NCBI GenBank assembly: GCA_028714675.1
Contig: JAQTLV010000001.1
Coordinates: 289,507-353,506, forward strand
From: Sulfurovaceae bacterium
Lineage (GTDB): Bacteria > Campylobacterota > Campylobacteria > Campylobacterales > Sulfurovaceae
Direction: 5' to 3'
Length of the DNA: 64,000 nucleotides
Shown: in pieces, positions 8,907 to 17,971 of the stretch
How the letters are laid out: each line of letters begins with the position of its first letter
How positions within the stretch are numbered: position 1 is the stretch's first letter
Position numbers and translations under genes: made by a program
The notes under the pieces: generated by a model
Seen by the model: the letters and a program-made list of their open reading frames with translations, nothing else
Database searches by the model: none
What the model was told of the DNA's origin: nothing

Positions 8907-10090
8907 TGGGTTATTATTGGGCTGCGATTCAAAAAGAGTTTTTGCTTATGAGCCGAGATATTCATACAATATTAGTGCTATTTGTAGTGCCAATGCTTTT
9001 TATTTTGATTATGAGTTTAGCAATGCGTAATGCATTTTCAGAACAACAATCTTTAGATATAAAAGCTTTGATAGCAATCCAATCAACATCATCAAATTCT
9101 CTTGAGTTTGAAAAACAACTCAAAAAAAACAATAGTTTTATATGGCAAAAAGTTAATTACAATGATATAAAAGAGAAAATGGCAAAAGATGATGTTTTAA
9201 TAGGCATAGTTGTGAATAAAGATTTTGGAGTATCGACTGAACAGACCCCAAAAGTTACACTTTTAATTGATCCAAAAATAACACCATCTTTAGAAATACT
9301 ATTAAAAGAAGAAGTTTCTCAAACAATTATGAAAATAGAGATGTCAGACACTATAAGTAAATTAAACCCTTGGATGACTACAGAAGAGAAACAAGAGTTG
9401 ATGAAAGACAAGAAGCTTTTTAATGAGGTATATGTTGGTAGTAAATCTTCAAATGCTAAAAAACCAACATCAGTTCAGCAAAGCGTTCCTGCATGGCTAA
9501 TCTTTTCTATGTTTTTTATCATTATTCCTATATCAAATACTTTTATAAATGAGCGTAGATCTGGCACTCTTTCTCGTTTGGCAACAATGAATGTAACCGC
9601 TAGTAATTTGCTTATATCAAAAGCTTTGCCATATATGATAATAAATCAAATACAACTTTTGCTTATGTTGTTGGTGGGGATATTTATAGTGCCATTGTGT
9701 GGTGGCGATAGGCTTGTTATAAATGGGCATTTTGGACTTTTGGCAATAGTATCTTTTGTTTTAAGTATAGCTTCTATTTCTTATGCATTAATGATATCAT
9801 CTTTTGTAAAGACAACAGAACAAGCAGTAAGTATAGGCGGCTTTACAAATATCATTTTTGCAGCAATTGGTGGGATTATGGTTCCGCTTTTTGTAATGCC
9901 TCAATTTATGCAAGATTTATCTATCTTGTCTCCAATGTCTTGGGGGTTAGATGCATTTTTAGGAATATTTTTATATGATGCTTCATTTGAAAAACTTTTC
10001 ATACCATTAGTAGCTCTACTGTTGTTTGGGTTGTCATGCTTTTTTGTAGCAATATATAAACTAAATATGCAAATTAAATATCAAGATTGA
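8903..10090 (+). CDS. ABC-2 type transporter permease
   Basis: A 395-residue inner-membrane permease. One membrane segment near residues 18-37 is followed by a large outside loop to about residue 190, then five clustered membrane helices. The conserved NERRSGTLSRL segment after the second helix is typical of ABC-2 permeases that export lipids, drugs or polymers. It partners with the ATPase gene it overlaps. The longer outside loop is typical of the YhhJ/YbhR type. Confidence 0.9.
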   Translation: MMGYYWAAIQKEFLLMSRDIHTILVLFVVPMLFILIMSLAMRNAFSEQQSLDIKALIAIQSTSSNSLEFEKQLKKNNSFIWQKVNYNDIKEKMAKDDVLIGIVVNKDFGVSTEQTPKVTLLIDPKITPSLEILLKEEVSQTIMKIEMSDTISKLNPWMTTEEKQELMKDKKLFNEVYVGSKSSNAKKPTSVQQSVPAWLIFSMFFIIIPISNTFINERRSGTLSRLATMNVTASNLLISKALPYMIINQIQLLLMLLVGIFIVPLCGGDRLVINGHFGLLAIVSFVLSIASISYALMISSFVKTTEQAVSIGGFTNIIFAAIGGIMVPLFVMPQFMQDLSILSPMSWGLDAFLGIFLYDASFEKLFIPLVALLLFGLSCFFVAIYKLNMQIKYQD

Positions 10091-10140
10091 TTCAAATATC
10101 TGCTTATGAGGTATATTCTCTAAAAATAGTTATGATAAAA

Positions 10141-10146
10141 TATAAT
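10141..10146 (+). promoter_or_regulatory. Possible -10 box before ACP 3
   Basis: A perfect TATAAT lies 50 bases before the GTG start of ACP 3, in a 106-base gap that is long for this locus. No good -35 hexamer is seen, as is usual in Campylobacterota. It could drive the segment from 10.2 kb onward as a separate transcription unit. Confidence 0.4.
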
Positions 10147-10196
10147 AAATAAGAGTTGTTTTAATATTTTGCAACTAAAAATATAAAAAAGGACAA

Positions 10197-10496
10197 GTGT
10201 TGGAAAAAAGAGCAGAAATTTTAAAAGTTATAAATTATTTTATAGAATTAGAAATTAGTGATAAATCAAATTATACTCCTTTGATAAATGAAGAATCATT
10301 GATTGGAGATTCTGGAATTGATAGTTTTGATTTTATTATGGTGTTTTTAAAAGTAGGAGAAGTTTATGGTATTGATGATAAGCTCTTTAAAGAAAAAATA
10401 GGCGGCTCAAATCCATCAGTTAAAACAATAATAGATTTTTTAGAAGAACATCAGAGTGTTTATAAAACTTTTGATGAAGTAACACAAGGAGTGTAA
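10197..10496 (+). CDS. Acyl carrier protein 3 (divergent)
   Basis: A 99-residue carrier-like protein. The attachment serine is at position 43 in GDSGIDSFDF, so the usual L-G-x-DS-L motif is altered to G-I-DS-F. It begins at GTG 10197 or at the TTG three bases on; an AAGGA-like site lies just upstream. It is followed closely by the ketosynthase at 10503, and the two may work as a pair. The odd motif suggests specialised interaction partners; that it is phosphopantetheinylated is inferred. Confidence 0.8.
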   Translation: MLEKRAEILKVINYFIELEISDKSNYTPLINEESLIGDSGIDSFDFIMVFLKVGEVYGIDDKLFKEKIGGSNPSVKTIIDFLEEHQSVYKTFDEVTQGV

Positions 10497-10502
10497 TACA
10501 AT

Positions 10503-11624
10503 ATGACAGGCATCGCGATTACACGAACCAAAGCACTATATACAGCAGAAACAAGTTTGATAAATGGCAACTATCCACAATACGCTAATTTTATACCATC
10601 TTTTTTAGATAAAGTAAGTACTGGCTATAGATACACCTGTGAAAACATGTACACAGAGTTATTTGACAAAGAAGAGACAGCTTTTTTAAAAGAATTGGCA
10701 CAAAAAGAGGGAAGAAATGCTGTTATAATTGCATCTGGGACATCGGAATGGGCAGGCTCAAGTCGTTTGATGGCAAATGTGGAACCAGACTTTACTATAA
10801 AAATACCTTTTTATATGTTGATAAATATACTAAGTGGTAAAATCGCCAATAAATTAGGTTGGACTGATTATTTGACAACAGATGCAACGGCATGTATTAG
10901 TGGTTATAAAGCACTTTTTGAAGCAGAATTGCTTTTGCGTAATGATATTGCAGATAGAGTTCTTGTTGTGGGCATTGATGATCAAGTTAATGCTATGGTT
11001 ATTGAATTGTTTGGAATGTTAGATGCATCACTGTCAGAAGCAGATGAAAAAAAAGGATTGAAGCCAAGTTCTTTTGATGAAGTAAATCATGGTTTTAGAC
11101 TTGGGCATGGTGTGGGCTATGTTTTATTGGAGAATGAAAAATCTTTAAAAGAGTCTGGAAACAAACCTATAGCTTATGTTGAAAAAACCGTTCTTGGGAT
11201 GGAAAAATTAGATAATCCATTTGGACAATCGCCAGATGGAGTAGGCTATAAAAAAGTGATTTTAGATGTTTTAGAAAAGTCTAATATATCTCAAAAAGAT
11301 ATTTCATTTATAAAAACACATGGTACTGGAAGTAAGTCAAATTCTATATCAGAATCAAAAGCCATAAGAGAGTGTTTTGGAGAAGATTTCATTGCTACAA
11401 GCTATAAATCAGAAATAGGACACACTCTAGGAGCAAATGCTATAGTCGAGCTTGATATTGCTCTAAAAGATGCCAAAAATGGATTTGTGAGAGGTATAAA
11501 AAATCGTACAAAAGAAGACCATCAATTTTTGTCTTATGATAAACCAATGGATGTTAAAAATATTTTATGTCTTGGTAGCGGGATGGGAAATGTATATGCT
11601 GCCTCTATAATAAAAGTAGTTTAA
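10503..11624 (+). CDS. Beta-ketoacyl synthase (divergent, catalytic residues present)
   Basis: A 373-residue ketosynthase. The nucleophile is Cys131 (DATACISG), with catalytic histidines in KTHGTGS and YKSEIGHTLGA. The first 70 residues are unlike FabF, and the protein is shorter than canonical enzymes. The full catalytic set means it can condense, so it is not a chain-length factor. Its position between a divergent ACP and a thioesterase suggests a specialised step such as priming. No closer functional label is justified. Confidence 0.83.
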   Translation: MTGIAITRTKALYTAETSLINGNYPQYANFIPSFLDKVSTGYRYTCENMYTELFDKEETAFLKELAQKEGRNAVIIASGTSEWAGSSRLMANVEPDFTIKIPFYMLINILSGKIANKLGWTDYLTTDATACISGYKALFEAELLLRNDIADRVLVVGIDDQVNAMVIELFGMLDASLSEADEKKGLKPSSFDEVNHGFRLGHGVGYVLLENEKSLKESGNKPIAYVEKTVLGMEKLDNPFGQSPDGVGYKKVILDVLEKSNISQKDISFIKTHGTGSKSNSISESKAIRECFGEDFIATSYKSEIGHTLGANAIVELDIALKDAKNGFVRGIKNRTKEDHQFLSYDKPMDVKNILCLGSGMGNVYAASIIKVV

Positions 11625-11629
11625 TTTAT

Positions 11630-12022
11630 ATGAAGGTAAGAGTATATTACGAAGATACTGATGCTATGGGCATAGTATATCATGCCAATTATTTCAAATT
11701 TTGCGAAAGAGCCAGAAGTGAATTGTTTTTGGATATGGGCATTGATATGAAAAATGAAAAAGGCTTTTTGGTTGTGAAAACCATAGAAGCAAATTATATC
11801 AAACCAGCATATTTGGGAGATATTTTAGAACTTGATCAAAGCGTTGATACTTTGCGTAAAAGTTCTGTTGTGGTAAAGCAAAATATATACTGTAAAAATG
11901 AAAAAATATTTGAACTTCGTATAAGATTGGTGTACATAGAAGATATGATACCAGCAATTATGCCAGACAAATACTATAACTTTTTTGAAGAGTATAATAA
12001 AAATTTTAAGGACAATCAATGA
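11630..12022 (+). CDS. Acyl-CoA/ACP thioesterase, YbgC-like hotdog
   Basis: A 130-residue 4-hydroxybenzoyl-CoA thioesterase-family protein. The signature YEDTDAMGIVYHANY with the catalytic Asp at residue 11 is at the N terminus, as in YbgC. It would hydrolyse thioesters and probably edits or releases chains from ACP, like ApeK in aryl polyene clusters. It overlaps ACP 4 by four bases. Confidence 0.9.
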   Translation: MKVRVYYEDTDAMGIVYHANYFKFCERARSELFLDMGIDMKNEKGFLVVKTIEANYIKPAYLGDILELDQSVDTLRKSSVVVKQNIYCKNEKIFELRIRLVYIEDMIPAIMPDKYYNFFEEYNKNFKDNQ

Positions 12023-12285
12023 GTGGTTCGCAAGATATAGATTTTAAAAATGAATTAAAATCAATGATAATTCAAGTGTGTGAAAAAGATATTGACATCA
12101 ATGATATTGATGATAATTCGGCACTTTTTGGAGCAAATACAGTATTGCAATTGGACTCATTGGACGCCTTGCAACTTTCAATGGAAGTTCAAAAAAGATA
12201 TGGGATTATTTTACCAGATAGTAAGGCATTTAGAAAAGCTTTTTCATCGATTAATGCATTTGCAGATTTTATAAAGTCAAATTAA
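12019..12285 (+). CDS. Acyl carrier protein 4
   Basis: An 88-residue carrier protein with the phosphopantetheine serine at position 47 (LQLDSLDA). It overlaps the thioesterase start-to-stop (ATGA) and is followed four bases later by a ketosynthase/chain-length-factor pair, so it is the likely carrier of the elongating polyene. The order ACP-KS-CLF resembles the elongation core of aryl polyene systems (ApeE/F with ApeO and ApeC). Confidence 0.9.
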   Translation: MSGSQDIDFKNELKSMIIQVCEKDIDINDIDDNSALFGANTVLQLDSLDALQLSMEVQKRYGIILPDSKAFRKAFSSINAFADFIKSN

Positions 12286-12289
12286 TTTT

Positions 12290-13414
12290 ATGAATGCTTA
12301 TGTCATTGAAGCTGTTGCTTTTTGTGCTTTAGGCAATAACGAAGATGAGATATTAGCAAATTTACAAAATCCACCCAAGTTGGATACTTTGTCTTTTCCT
12401 TTTGGGAGTGAGGTAAAAAATCGTCCATTTGGAAAAATGAAAATAAAAAATCTAGATTCATCAGAATCTTTAGACGATATTTTAAATAATTTACTAAAAG
12501 AGCTAATAAATAAAAGCAACCTAACTTCTCAAGAATTAGATGAATGTGCACTTCTTATAGGTTCGACATCGGCAAATATAGCATCTTCTGAACAACAATT
12601 AAAGCATGGTATTGATGATAATTTACCACTTTTTGGATACGGTTATATAGCTGAAAAATTGGCACAAAAATTTGGTATAAATTTAGAAGTCATATTTTTT
12701 ACTAGTGCATGTACATCATCAGCAAATGCACTATTGTATGCTCAAAGAGGTATAAACAGAGGCGATTTTAAGAGAGCAATTGTTATAGGTTTTGAGTTTC
12801 GTAATGAATTCTCACTATCTGGTTTTGAGGCATTGGGGCTATTGAGCGCTACTGAGTGTAGACCTTTTGATAAACTAAGAGATGGTTTGGTTCTTGGTGA
12901 AGGTTGTAGTGCAGTTTTGCTTGAAGACAAACCAAGAGATAATTCAAGATTCTTATGTTTGTGTGGAGGCGAAAATAGATGCGACATATCATCTCCAACT
13001 TCTCATGCCCTGAATGGTGTTATGGTAGCTAAAACTATCAAAGATGCGTTAAGTGATGCCAATATAACGGCGGAAGAAATATCAATTATTAAGTCACATG
13101 GAACTGGCAGCCTAAGTAGTGATGAAGCAGAAGAAAACGGTTTAACACAAGTTTTCACAAGTATGCCCTATACGATAGCGCTTAAACCATTTTTAGGCCA
13201 TACACTTGGCGCATGTGGAGTTATAGAATTATCTTTATTGTGGTTTAGTTTACAGAATGGATTTTTACCAAAAAATATTGAGCTAAAACAGTCCAATAAA
13301 TCTATGTCAAAACTAGATATTTTAGATAATGATAATGTTTATATTGTGTTAAATCATTTTGGTTTTGGCGGTAATGGAACAGTTTTGATATTGAACTACA
13401 GAGTAAAAGAATGA
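12290..13414 (+). CDS. Beta-ketoacyl synthase, KS of KS/CLF pair A
   Basis: A 374-residue ketosynthase with Cys141 (SACTSSANA), the His motif KSHGTGS and the second His in LKPFLGHTLGA. All three catalytic residues are present. It overlaps the chain-length-factor-like gene by four bases, the usual sign of an obligate heterodimer, and corresponds to ApeO. It would carry out repeated malonyl extensions of the aryl polyene chain. Confidence 0.88.
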   Translation: MNAYVIEAVAFCALGNNEDEILANLQNPPKLDTLSFPFGSEVKNRPFGKMKIKNLDSSESLDDILNNLLKELINKSNLTSQELDECALLIGSTSANIASSEQQLKHGIDDNLPLFGYGYIAEKLAQKFGINLEVIFFTSACTSSANALLYAQRGINRGDFKRAIVIGFEFRNEFSLSGFEALGLLSATECRPFDKLRDGLVLGEGCSAVLLEDKPRDNSRFLCLCGGENRCDISSPTSHALNGVMVAKTIKDALSDANITAEEISIIKSHGTGSLSSDEAEENGLTQVFTSMPYTIALKPFLGHTLGACGVIELSLLWFSLQNGFLPKNIELKQSNKSMSKLDILDNDNVYIVLNHFGFGGNGTVLILNYRVKE

Positions 13415-14196
13415 GAAATATATATATTCAATCAACATCGTTATTTTTATCTGACAATAACACACCACAAAGTGACATGAAAGAAGAGCTAAAATCAACC
13501 AGTGGACAAAGTTTTCGTAGAATTAACAGATACATACTTTTAGGATTAGCTGGTCTATTTAGATTGGCAAATATATCCAAGACTAACAAATTAACATCAT
13601 TATATGTAGGCACCAAAAAAGGATGCGTTCAAGACACCACAGAGATATTGCATCAAATGTATAAAGAGAAACTATTGCCAATGCCATTTGCATTTATAGC
13701 TGCAAGTGCAAATATGGCAAATTATCACATAGCAAATACACTTGGATTACAGAGTGGAAGTTATACCATTTCCCATGAGTATTCCCCGTTTGAAATGGCA
13801 TTTAAAATGTCATTAAGTGATTTGCTCGAATTTAAAGGCGACTCTTCAATTGTTGGCTGCATAGATGAGGAAATATCAACAGATGATGGTGTTAAAAATG
13901 GTAGTTATTGGATTAAATTGACAACAGATTCACAAGCAACTATAGGGAAAATTATTTCATATCAAGAATTTTCTACTTTTGATGAATTGTTTAAAACCGA
14001 CCTATCTGATATGAGCGTAATTGTAAATGATAGTACAAAAGAAAGCATAGAAAGTTTTGTAAACGGTTATACTAATTATAAAAATATTTTTGATATTTTT
14101 GAAACATTAGAAAAACAAGAGTATAAAACAATAGCACTTATTTTTCGTCTAAGTAGAAGCAAGATATCGTTGTGCGTGATAGATTCATCAAGATAA
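13411..14196 (+). CDS. Chain-length-factor-like protein of KS/CLF pair A
   Basis: A 261-residue protein with only the N-terminal half of a ketosynthase (Ketoacyl-synt_2 type). Where the KS has its Cys, this protein has a SHEYSPFEMA segment, so it cannot condense on its own. Proteins of this size next to a full KS act as chain-length factor in aryl polyene synthases (ApeC-like). It overlaps the KS gene by four bases and is followed by a 95-base gap, the probable end of a transcription sub-unit. Confidence 0.83.
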   Translation: MRNIYIQSTSLFLSDNNTPQSDMKEELKSTSGQSFRRINRYILLGLAGLFRLANISKTNKLTSLYVGTKKGCVQDTTEILHQMYKEKLLPMPFAFIAASANMANYHIANTLGLQSGSYTISHEYSPFEMAFKMSLSDLLEFKGDSSIVGCIDEEISTDDGVKNGSYWIKLTTDSQATIGKIISYQEFSTFDELFKTDLSDMSVIVNDSTKESIESFVNGYTNYKNIFDIFETLEKQEYKTIALIFRLSRSKISLCVIDSSR

Positions 14197-14203
14197 ATGT
14201 GAT

Positions 14204-14221
14204 ACAATATAAATATATTGT
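14204..14221. promoter_or_regulatory. Inverted repeat before the methyltransferase gene
   Basis: Arms ACAATATA and TATATTGT are perfectly complementary around a two-base centre. It sits just after the CLF stop codon and 70 bases before the methyltransferase start, with possible -10 boxes (GATAAAAT near 14243) beyond it. It could be an operator, but in such AT-rich DNA an 8-base perfect repeat may arise by chance. Confidence 0.3.
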
Positions 14222-14291
14222 TATAACTAAAATGGTTTTGTTGATAAAATAGAGTACTTTGTGTTGTAAAAGAGGATTAGGCAAAAAAATA

Positions 14292-15371
14292 ATGAATAAT
14301 TTTTTCGATGTTACCAAACTATCTGCGTTAGAGTCACAATATGAGGCTCAAAAAATAGCTTTTGCACCTGTTATATTTCAAGTGGCTAGGACGCTTAGAG
14401 ATAGCGGTATATTAAAGCTTATAGAAGAGACAAAAGATGGTTTAAGTGTTAGTGATATATCCAAGAAACTTTCTATGAGCGATTATTCCGTGGGTATATT
14501 ATTGGAGTCTGGATTGAGTGCAGGTATTGTATCAAAAAACGAAGAGAGATTTTTTTCTACGAAGATAGGATATTTTATATTAAACGATGAAATGACTCGT
14601 ATAAATATGGATTTCAATCACTATGTAAATTATTTAGGTTTGTATGAGCTAGAAAATTCTATTAAAGCCCAAAAACCATGTGGGTTAAAAATATTTAATG
14701 ATGATGATACAATATATCCTGGGCTATCAAAATTGCCAAAAGATGTAAAAAAAGCTTGGTTTGATTTTGATCATTTTTATTCAGATTCTGCATTTATCGA
14801 AGCTTTGGAAATACTAAAAAAATATAAAATTAAAAGACTTTTAGATATAGGAGGCAATACTGGAAGATTTGCTACTCTTTGTGCAAATACAATTCCAAGT
14901 TGTCACATAACTATAGCAGATCTTTTGGGGCAATTAGATGTTGCCAATCAAAAAATAAAAGATTTAGGATTGACAAACCAAATAGATACATATTGTGTAA
15001 ATATGCTAGATGAGTCAACAAGTATTCCAGATGGATTTGATTCTATTTGGATGAGTCAATTTCTTGATTGTTTTAAAGAAGAAGATATTATTAAAATACT
15101 TCAAAAAGCATCAGATGCAATAGATGATAGTGGAAGAATTTTTATTCTAGAGCCAATATGGGATCGACAACAATATGAAACATCCGCATATTGCATTATT
15201 AACACCTCCCCATATTTTACTGCATTAGCAAATGGCAATAGTAAAATGTTTAATTTCGGAGAACTAAATAAACTTATAATGAAAGCAGGTTTATTCGTAG
15301 ATGAGATACATGACCATGTAGGCTTTTCTCACTCGTTGATAATATGTAAAAAAATGGATGGTACAAAATGA
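14292..15371 (+). CDS. SAM-dependent methyltransferase with N-terminal winged-helix domain
   Basis: About 359 residues. The N-terminal 100 resemble the dimerisation/winged-helix domain of O-methyltransferases; the Rossmann domain has the SAM-binding motif LLDIGGNTGRFA near residue 180. This matches the methyltransferase (ApeB-type) of aryl polyene clusters, which methylates the aryl ring or its oxygen. The frame is open to 14259, but the ATG at 14292 starts the conserved part. It overlaps the LolA-like gene by four bases. Confidence 0.86.
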   Translation: MNNFFDVTKLSALESQYEAQKIAFAPVIFQVARTLRDSGILKLIEETKDGLSVSDISKKLSMSDYSVGILLESGLSAGIVSKNEERFFSTKIGYFILNDEMTRINMDFNHYVNYLGLYELENSIKAQKPCGLKIFNDDDTIYPGLSKLPKDVKKAWFDFDHFYSDSAFIEALEILKKYKIKRLLDIGGNTGRFATLCANTIPSCHITIADLLGQLDVANQKIKDLGLTNQIDTYCVNMLDESTSIPDGFDSIWMSQFLDCFKEEDIIKILQKASDAIDDSGRIFILEPIWDRQQYETSAYCIINTSPYFTALANGNSKMFNFGELNKLIMKAGLFVDEIHDHVGFSHSLIICKKMDGTK

Positions 15372-15850
15372 GAATATTATTTTATTTAATTTTATTAACA
15401 GTTTCTATATTTGCAAAAAATAACTTTACAGAAAAAAGATATTTTTATACACTTGATAAGACAACGATATTTAAAGGCTCCGTTGATATTGTAAATGATT
15501 CTTCCATGGTAGTATCTTATGTATCTCCAATAAATAAAAAATTAATCCAAAATGGTAACAAACTAACAATAGAAGACCTCGATGAGAAAAAAACTCAAGT
15601 TGTAGACTTATCAAAGCGTATGGATATGAATATGTATTTTAGTTTTATGAGAGCTATAAATAAAAAGGATTTTGAAACTTTAAAAACATATTTTGATATT
15701 GTTAAAAATGATTTTTCATATTCATTGTCTCCAAAATCAAAAATCAAAAAAGTAATCGAAAAAATGGACATAGTAATGCAAGGAGATAATATACGTAAAA
15801 TGATGATATATTTCAAAAATAGAGACACAATTGAAATTACAATACCGTGA
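15368..15850 (+). CDS. LolA-like outer-membrane lipoprotein carrier
   Basis: A 160-residue exported protein with an N-terminal signal peptide (about residues 1-16, ending in FAKN) and a LolA-type antiparallel beta fold pattern, including a FKGSVDI segment. In aryl polyene clusters a LolA-like protein (ApeL) always travels with the MMPL exporter and is taken to carry the hydrophobic product across the periplasm. Here it overlaps the MMPL gene by 20 bases. Confidence 0.82.
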   Translation: MRILFYLILLTVSIFAKNNFTEKRYFYTLDKTTIFKGSVDIVNDSSMVVSYVSPINKKLIQNGNKLTIEDLDEKKTQVVDLSKRMDMNMYFSFMRAINKKDFETLKTYFDIVKNDFSYSLSPKSKIKKVIEKMDIVMQGDNIRKMMIYFKNRDTIEITIP

Positions 15851-17969
15851 ACGAATACGCTTTTTATTAGTAGCGTTTATAATTATATTTTTAGGGATTG
15901 TTTTTTTATGGAAGTATCCTCCAGTTGGAGATATATCAAAGGCATTGCCAAATGATGATGCCATAAAGGTATTGGATGATTATAATCGCTTCAATTCTTC
16001 CAAAAAACTATTTATATTAGTTAAAGGTTTTAATGATGCTTCCTTGAACAAGGCAAACAAGATTAGCAAAGAGCTTTCATCTTTGTCCCAGGTAGAAAAT
16101 GTATATTTTGATATGGATATAGATAGTGATACAAAAGAGTATTTTTCTAAAAGTTGGTACTATTTTTCTGACTTTGATAGTTCTGTAAAATCTTTTGAGC
16201 AGGTAAAGCAAAAATTAAAAAATCTATCAGATCAAATGATGAGTGGAGATGTTTATACTCCACTAAATACGGATGATCCTATGGGGTTATTTTCTCAACC
16301 AACATTTATACAAAGTGCAAATCAAGATGGAAAATTAATAGTTCCAAACAAAGGTTACTGCATCATAGCTTCTATTCGCCCATCAGTTGGTGATATGGAA
16401 AAATCTACTATTTTATACAATGAAGTTAAATCAACTTTTGATAAATATGGCGATAGTATCATTGTATATAGCCCAAATTTTTATAGTGTAGAAAATTCAG
16501 CATATATTAGTAATGATATTCACAAGATAACTATAATTACCATTATAATATTGATATCAGTTTATTTCTTTTTATTGAGAACAAAAGTGATGTTGCTTTT
16601 TAGTATGACAACGCTTTTTGTCTCTGCCCTTATCGCTGTTTTAGTTTTAAGAGTGTTTTTTGACGATGTGTCTATATTGGTTGTCGCATTTGGAGCCAGT
16701 ATAGCGACAATAGCAGAAGATTATCTTTTCATGTTGTTTTTAAATGACGATTATAAGCATAAGAGATTTAATAAACAAGTTTTTTGGGGCTTTATAGCAA
16801 CAATCTTTGGATTATTTGTTTTAAGTTTTATATCATTTCCACTTATATCGCAACTCGCTATTTTTGCTCTAGTATCACTTAGTATTTCCTATGTAATATT
16901 TGCATTTATTTTTCCTAAACTAGAATTTTATAGCAAGGAAAATAAAGAGATACAATTGACACATAATTTTAACAGGTATGCCAAAATACCACCTATTTTG
17001 ATTACTATTATTTCTATAATTTTAATACTAATTTCCATACCTAGACTAAATTTTGATTCAAATTTTAGAAATCTTGATTATCAAAATATTCCACTCTTAG
17101 AAGCTGAAAAGATGTTTGAACAATCTTTGGGCGAAAGTAGAATGCCTGTTTTGATTTATGGTAAAAGCAGAGAAGATTTACTAGAAAAATCAAAGGAAAT
17201 TCGTAAACTTTTGCCAACAAGCTATACAGTTGCCAATGTTTCTTTGAGTGGTAAAGATGCTAAAAATAGATATGATATTTTGAAAAACTACAACTTTGAT
17301 TTACTTAACAAAAATATAGAAAAAGCATCAAAAGAAGTAGGATTTAGAGATGGAACATTTGCCAATAGCTATAATGGTATAAAAAATATTTCTACATATA
17401 ACTTTGATGATAAAGTAATTAATAAATTGGGTTTTGAAATTATAAAAACAGATAGAGGATATATGACTTTGGGCTACATAATGCCAAATGATAAAAAATA
17501 CATTGAAAATATGCCATCGGTCTTGGTTATAGACTCTAAATATCTACTTTCTTATAGTGCGAACAAGGCACTATCTTCTTTTAAACTATTTTTCATTATA
17601 GGTTTTATTGGGTTGGTGGCATTGATTGTATTTGTAGTGCGTAAAAGATTTCTGTATGCACTAAATTTTTTATTTTTTCCAACGGCTTTGGTGTTGAGTA
17701 TGTTTGCAATGATTGGTAATTTTAATCTTATGCATATTTTTGCGTTATTTTTAATGATGATTTATGGCATTGATTATGGCATATATCTCGCAAATGATAA
17801 GCTTGGCAACTCAATGCGAGCTGTTTTTTATTCTTGTATGACAACTTTTGCTGGATTTGGTATATTGTCACTTAGTAGTGTCCCAGCTGTTTATTCTATG
17901 GGATATGTAAGTATTGTGGCAATTCTTGCTATATTGATACTATTTTTCCAAAAAAAAGAGAGAGGTTGA
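15831..17969 (+). CDS. MMPL/RND-family exporter
   Basis: A 712-residue membrane protein with the MMPL layout: one helix near residues 10-28, a periplasmic domain to about 220, five helices to about 365, then the same pattern repeated to the C terminus. It corresponds to ApeM, the inner-membrane exporter of aryl polyenes. It begins with TTG inside the LolA-like gene; no in-frame ATG lies nearby. The ligase gene follows directly. Confidence 0.88.
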   Translation: MKLQYRERIRFLLVAFIIIFLGIVFLWKYPPVGDISKALPNDDAIKVLDDYNRFNSSKKLFILVKGFNDASLNKANKISKELSSLSQVENVYFDMDIDSDTKEYFSKSWYYFSDFDSSVKSFEQVKQKLKNLSDQMMSGDVYTPLNTDDPMGLFSQPTFIQSANQDGKLIVPNKGYCIIASIRPSVGDMEKSTILYNEVKSTFDKYGDSIIVYSPNFYSVENSAYISNDIHKITIITIIILISVYFFLLRTKVMLLFSMTTLFVSALIAVLVLRVFFDDVSILVVAFGASIATIAEDYLFMLFLNDDYKHKRFNKQVFWGFIATIFGLFVLSFISFPLISQLAIFALVSLSISYVIFAFIFPKLEFYSKENKEIQLTHNFNRYAKIPPILITIISIILILISIPRLNFDSNFRNLDYQNIPLLEAEKMFEQSLGESRMPVLIYGKSREDLLEKSKEIRKLLPTSYTVANVSLSGKDAKNRYDILKNYNFDLLNKNIEKASKEVGFRDGTFANSYNGIKNISTYNFDDKVINKLGFEIIKTDRGYMTLGYIMPNDKKYIENMPSVLVIDSKYLLSYSANKALSSFKLFFIIGFIGLVALIVFVVRKRFLYALNFLFFPTALVLSMFAMIGNFNLMHIFALFLMMIYGIDYGIYLANDKLGNSMRAVFYSCMTTFAGFGILSLSSVPAVYSMGYVSIVAILAILILFFQKKERG

Positions 17970-17971
17970 TT

